Below are positions 7,084 to 7,096 of a stretch of 7,096 bases of DNA, one piece after another (the stretch's first letter is position 1; every line of letters starts with the position of its first letter). The notes under the pieces are model-generated. The model saw only the letters and a list, made by a program, of their open reading frames with translations, was not told the DNA's origin and searched no databases. The position numbers and the translations under genes were made by a program. Location of the stretch: contig JBLRXD010000237.1 of the NCBI GenBank assembly GCA_047920935.1, positions 1 through 7,096 of the forward strand, written 5' to 3'. Origin of the DNA: UBA7803 sp047920935. GTDB taxonomy: Bacteria > Pseudomonadota > Gammaproteobacteria > Pseudomonadales > Azotimanducaceae.

Positions 7084-7096
7084 CCTGCCGCCGCGC

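Overview
The window is GC-rich and gene-dense. It carries four protein genes and no RNA gene, CRISPR array or insertion sequence that I can see. An outer-membrane TolC-type protein, a large TonB-dependent receptor with a sphingomonad/gammaproteobacterial style plug, and a TPR-sulfotransferase together point to a Gram-negative proteobacterium. My best guess is a free-living, perhaps marine or soil, gammaproteobacterium, but the species cannot be fixed from the sequence.

Left part (10-1374, minus strand): a complete TolC-family outer-membrane efflux protein with a lipoprotein signal and a methionine-rich loop, resembling the CusC/CzcC branch of metal efflux. Its transcription runs off the left edge, where membrane-fusion and RND pump genes would be expected. 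The 116-base divergent gap (1375-1490) holds a candidate MerR-type promoter reading into it: TTGACC, a 21-bp ACCTG-N11-CAGGT dyad in a stretched spacer, and a weak TAGCCT -10.

Middle (1491-2246, plus strand): a classical FabG-type short-chain dehydrogenase/reductase with intact catalytic residues and an NAD-type acidic residue after the second strand. A short hairpin followed by five T (2273-2290) probably ends its transcript. The 168-base gap up to the next gene is locally AT-rich and contains a 7-bp inverted repeat (TCGGCAA-N23-TTGCCGA).

Right part (2415-7083, plus strand): two genes overlapping by 17 bases, so very probably one operon. The first is an 893-residue TonB-dependent receptor that I start at a TTG codon (2415), because only that start gives a clean signal peptide and a ribosome-binding site. 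The second is a cytosolic 667-residue protein with about eight to ten TPR units followed by a PAPS-dependent sulfotransferase domain of the tyrosylprotein-sulfotransferase-like type, with the expected cofactor-binding and catalytic residues present. The receptor presumably takes up (or binds) a specific ligand. The sulfotransferase presumably sulfates a protein, peptide or small molecule bound through the TPR region. How the two are linked is unknown to me, and this pair is the most interesting part of the window. No substrate gene lies inside the window, and only 13 bases follow the sulfotransferase stop.
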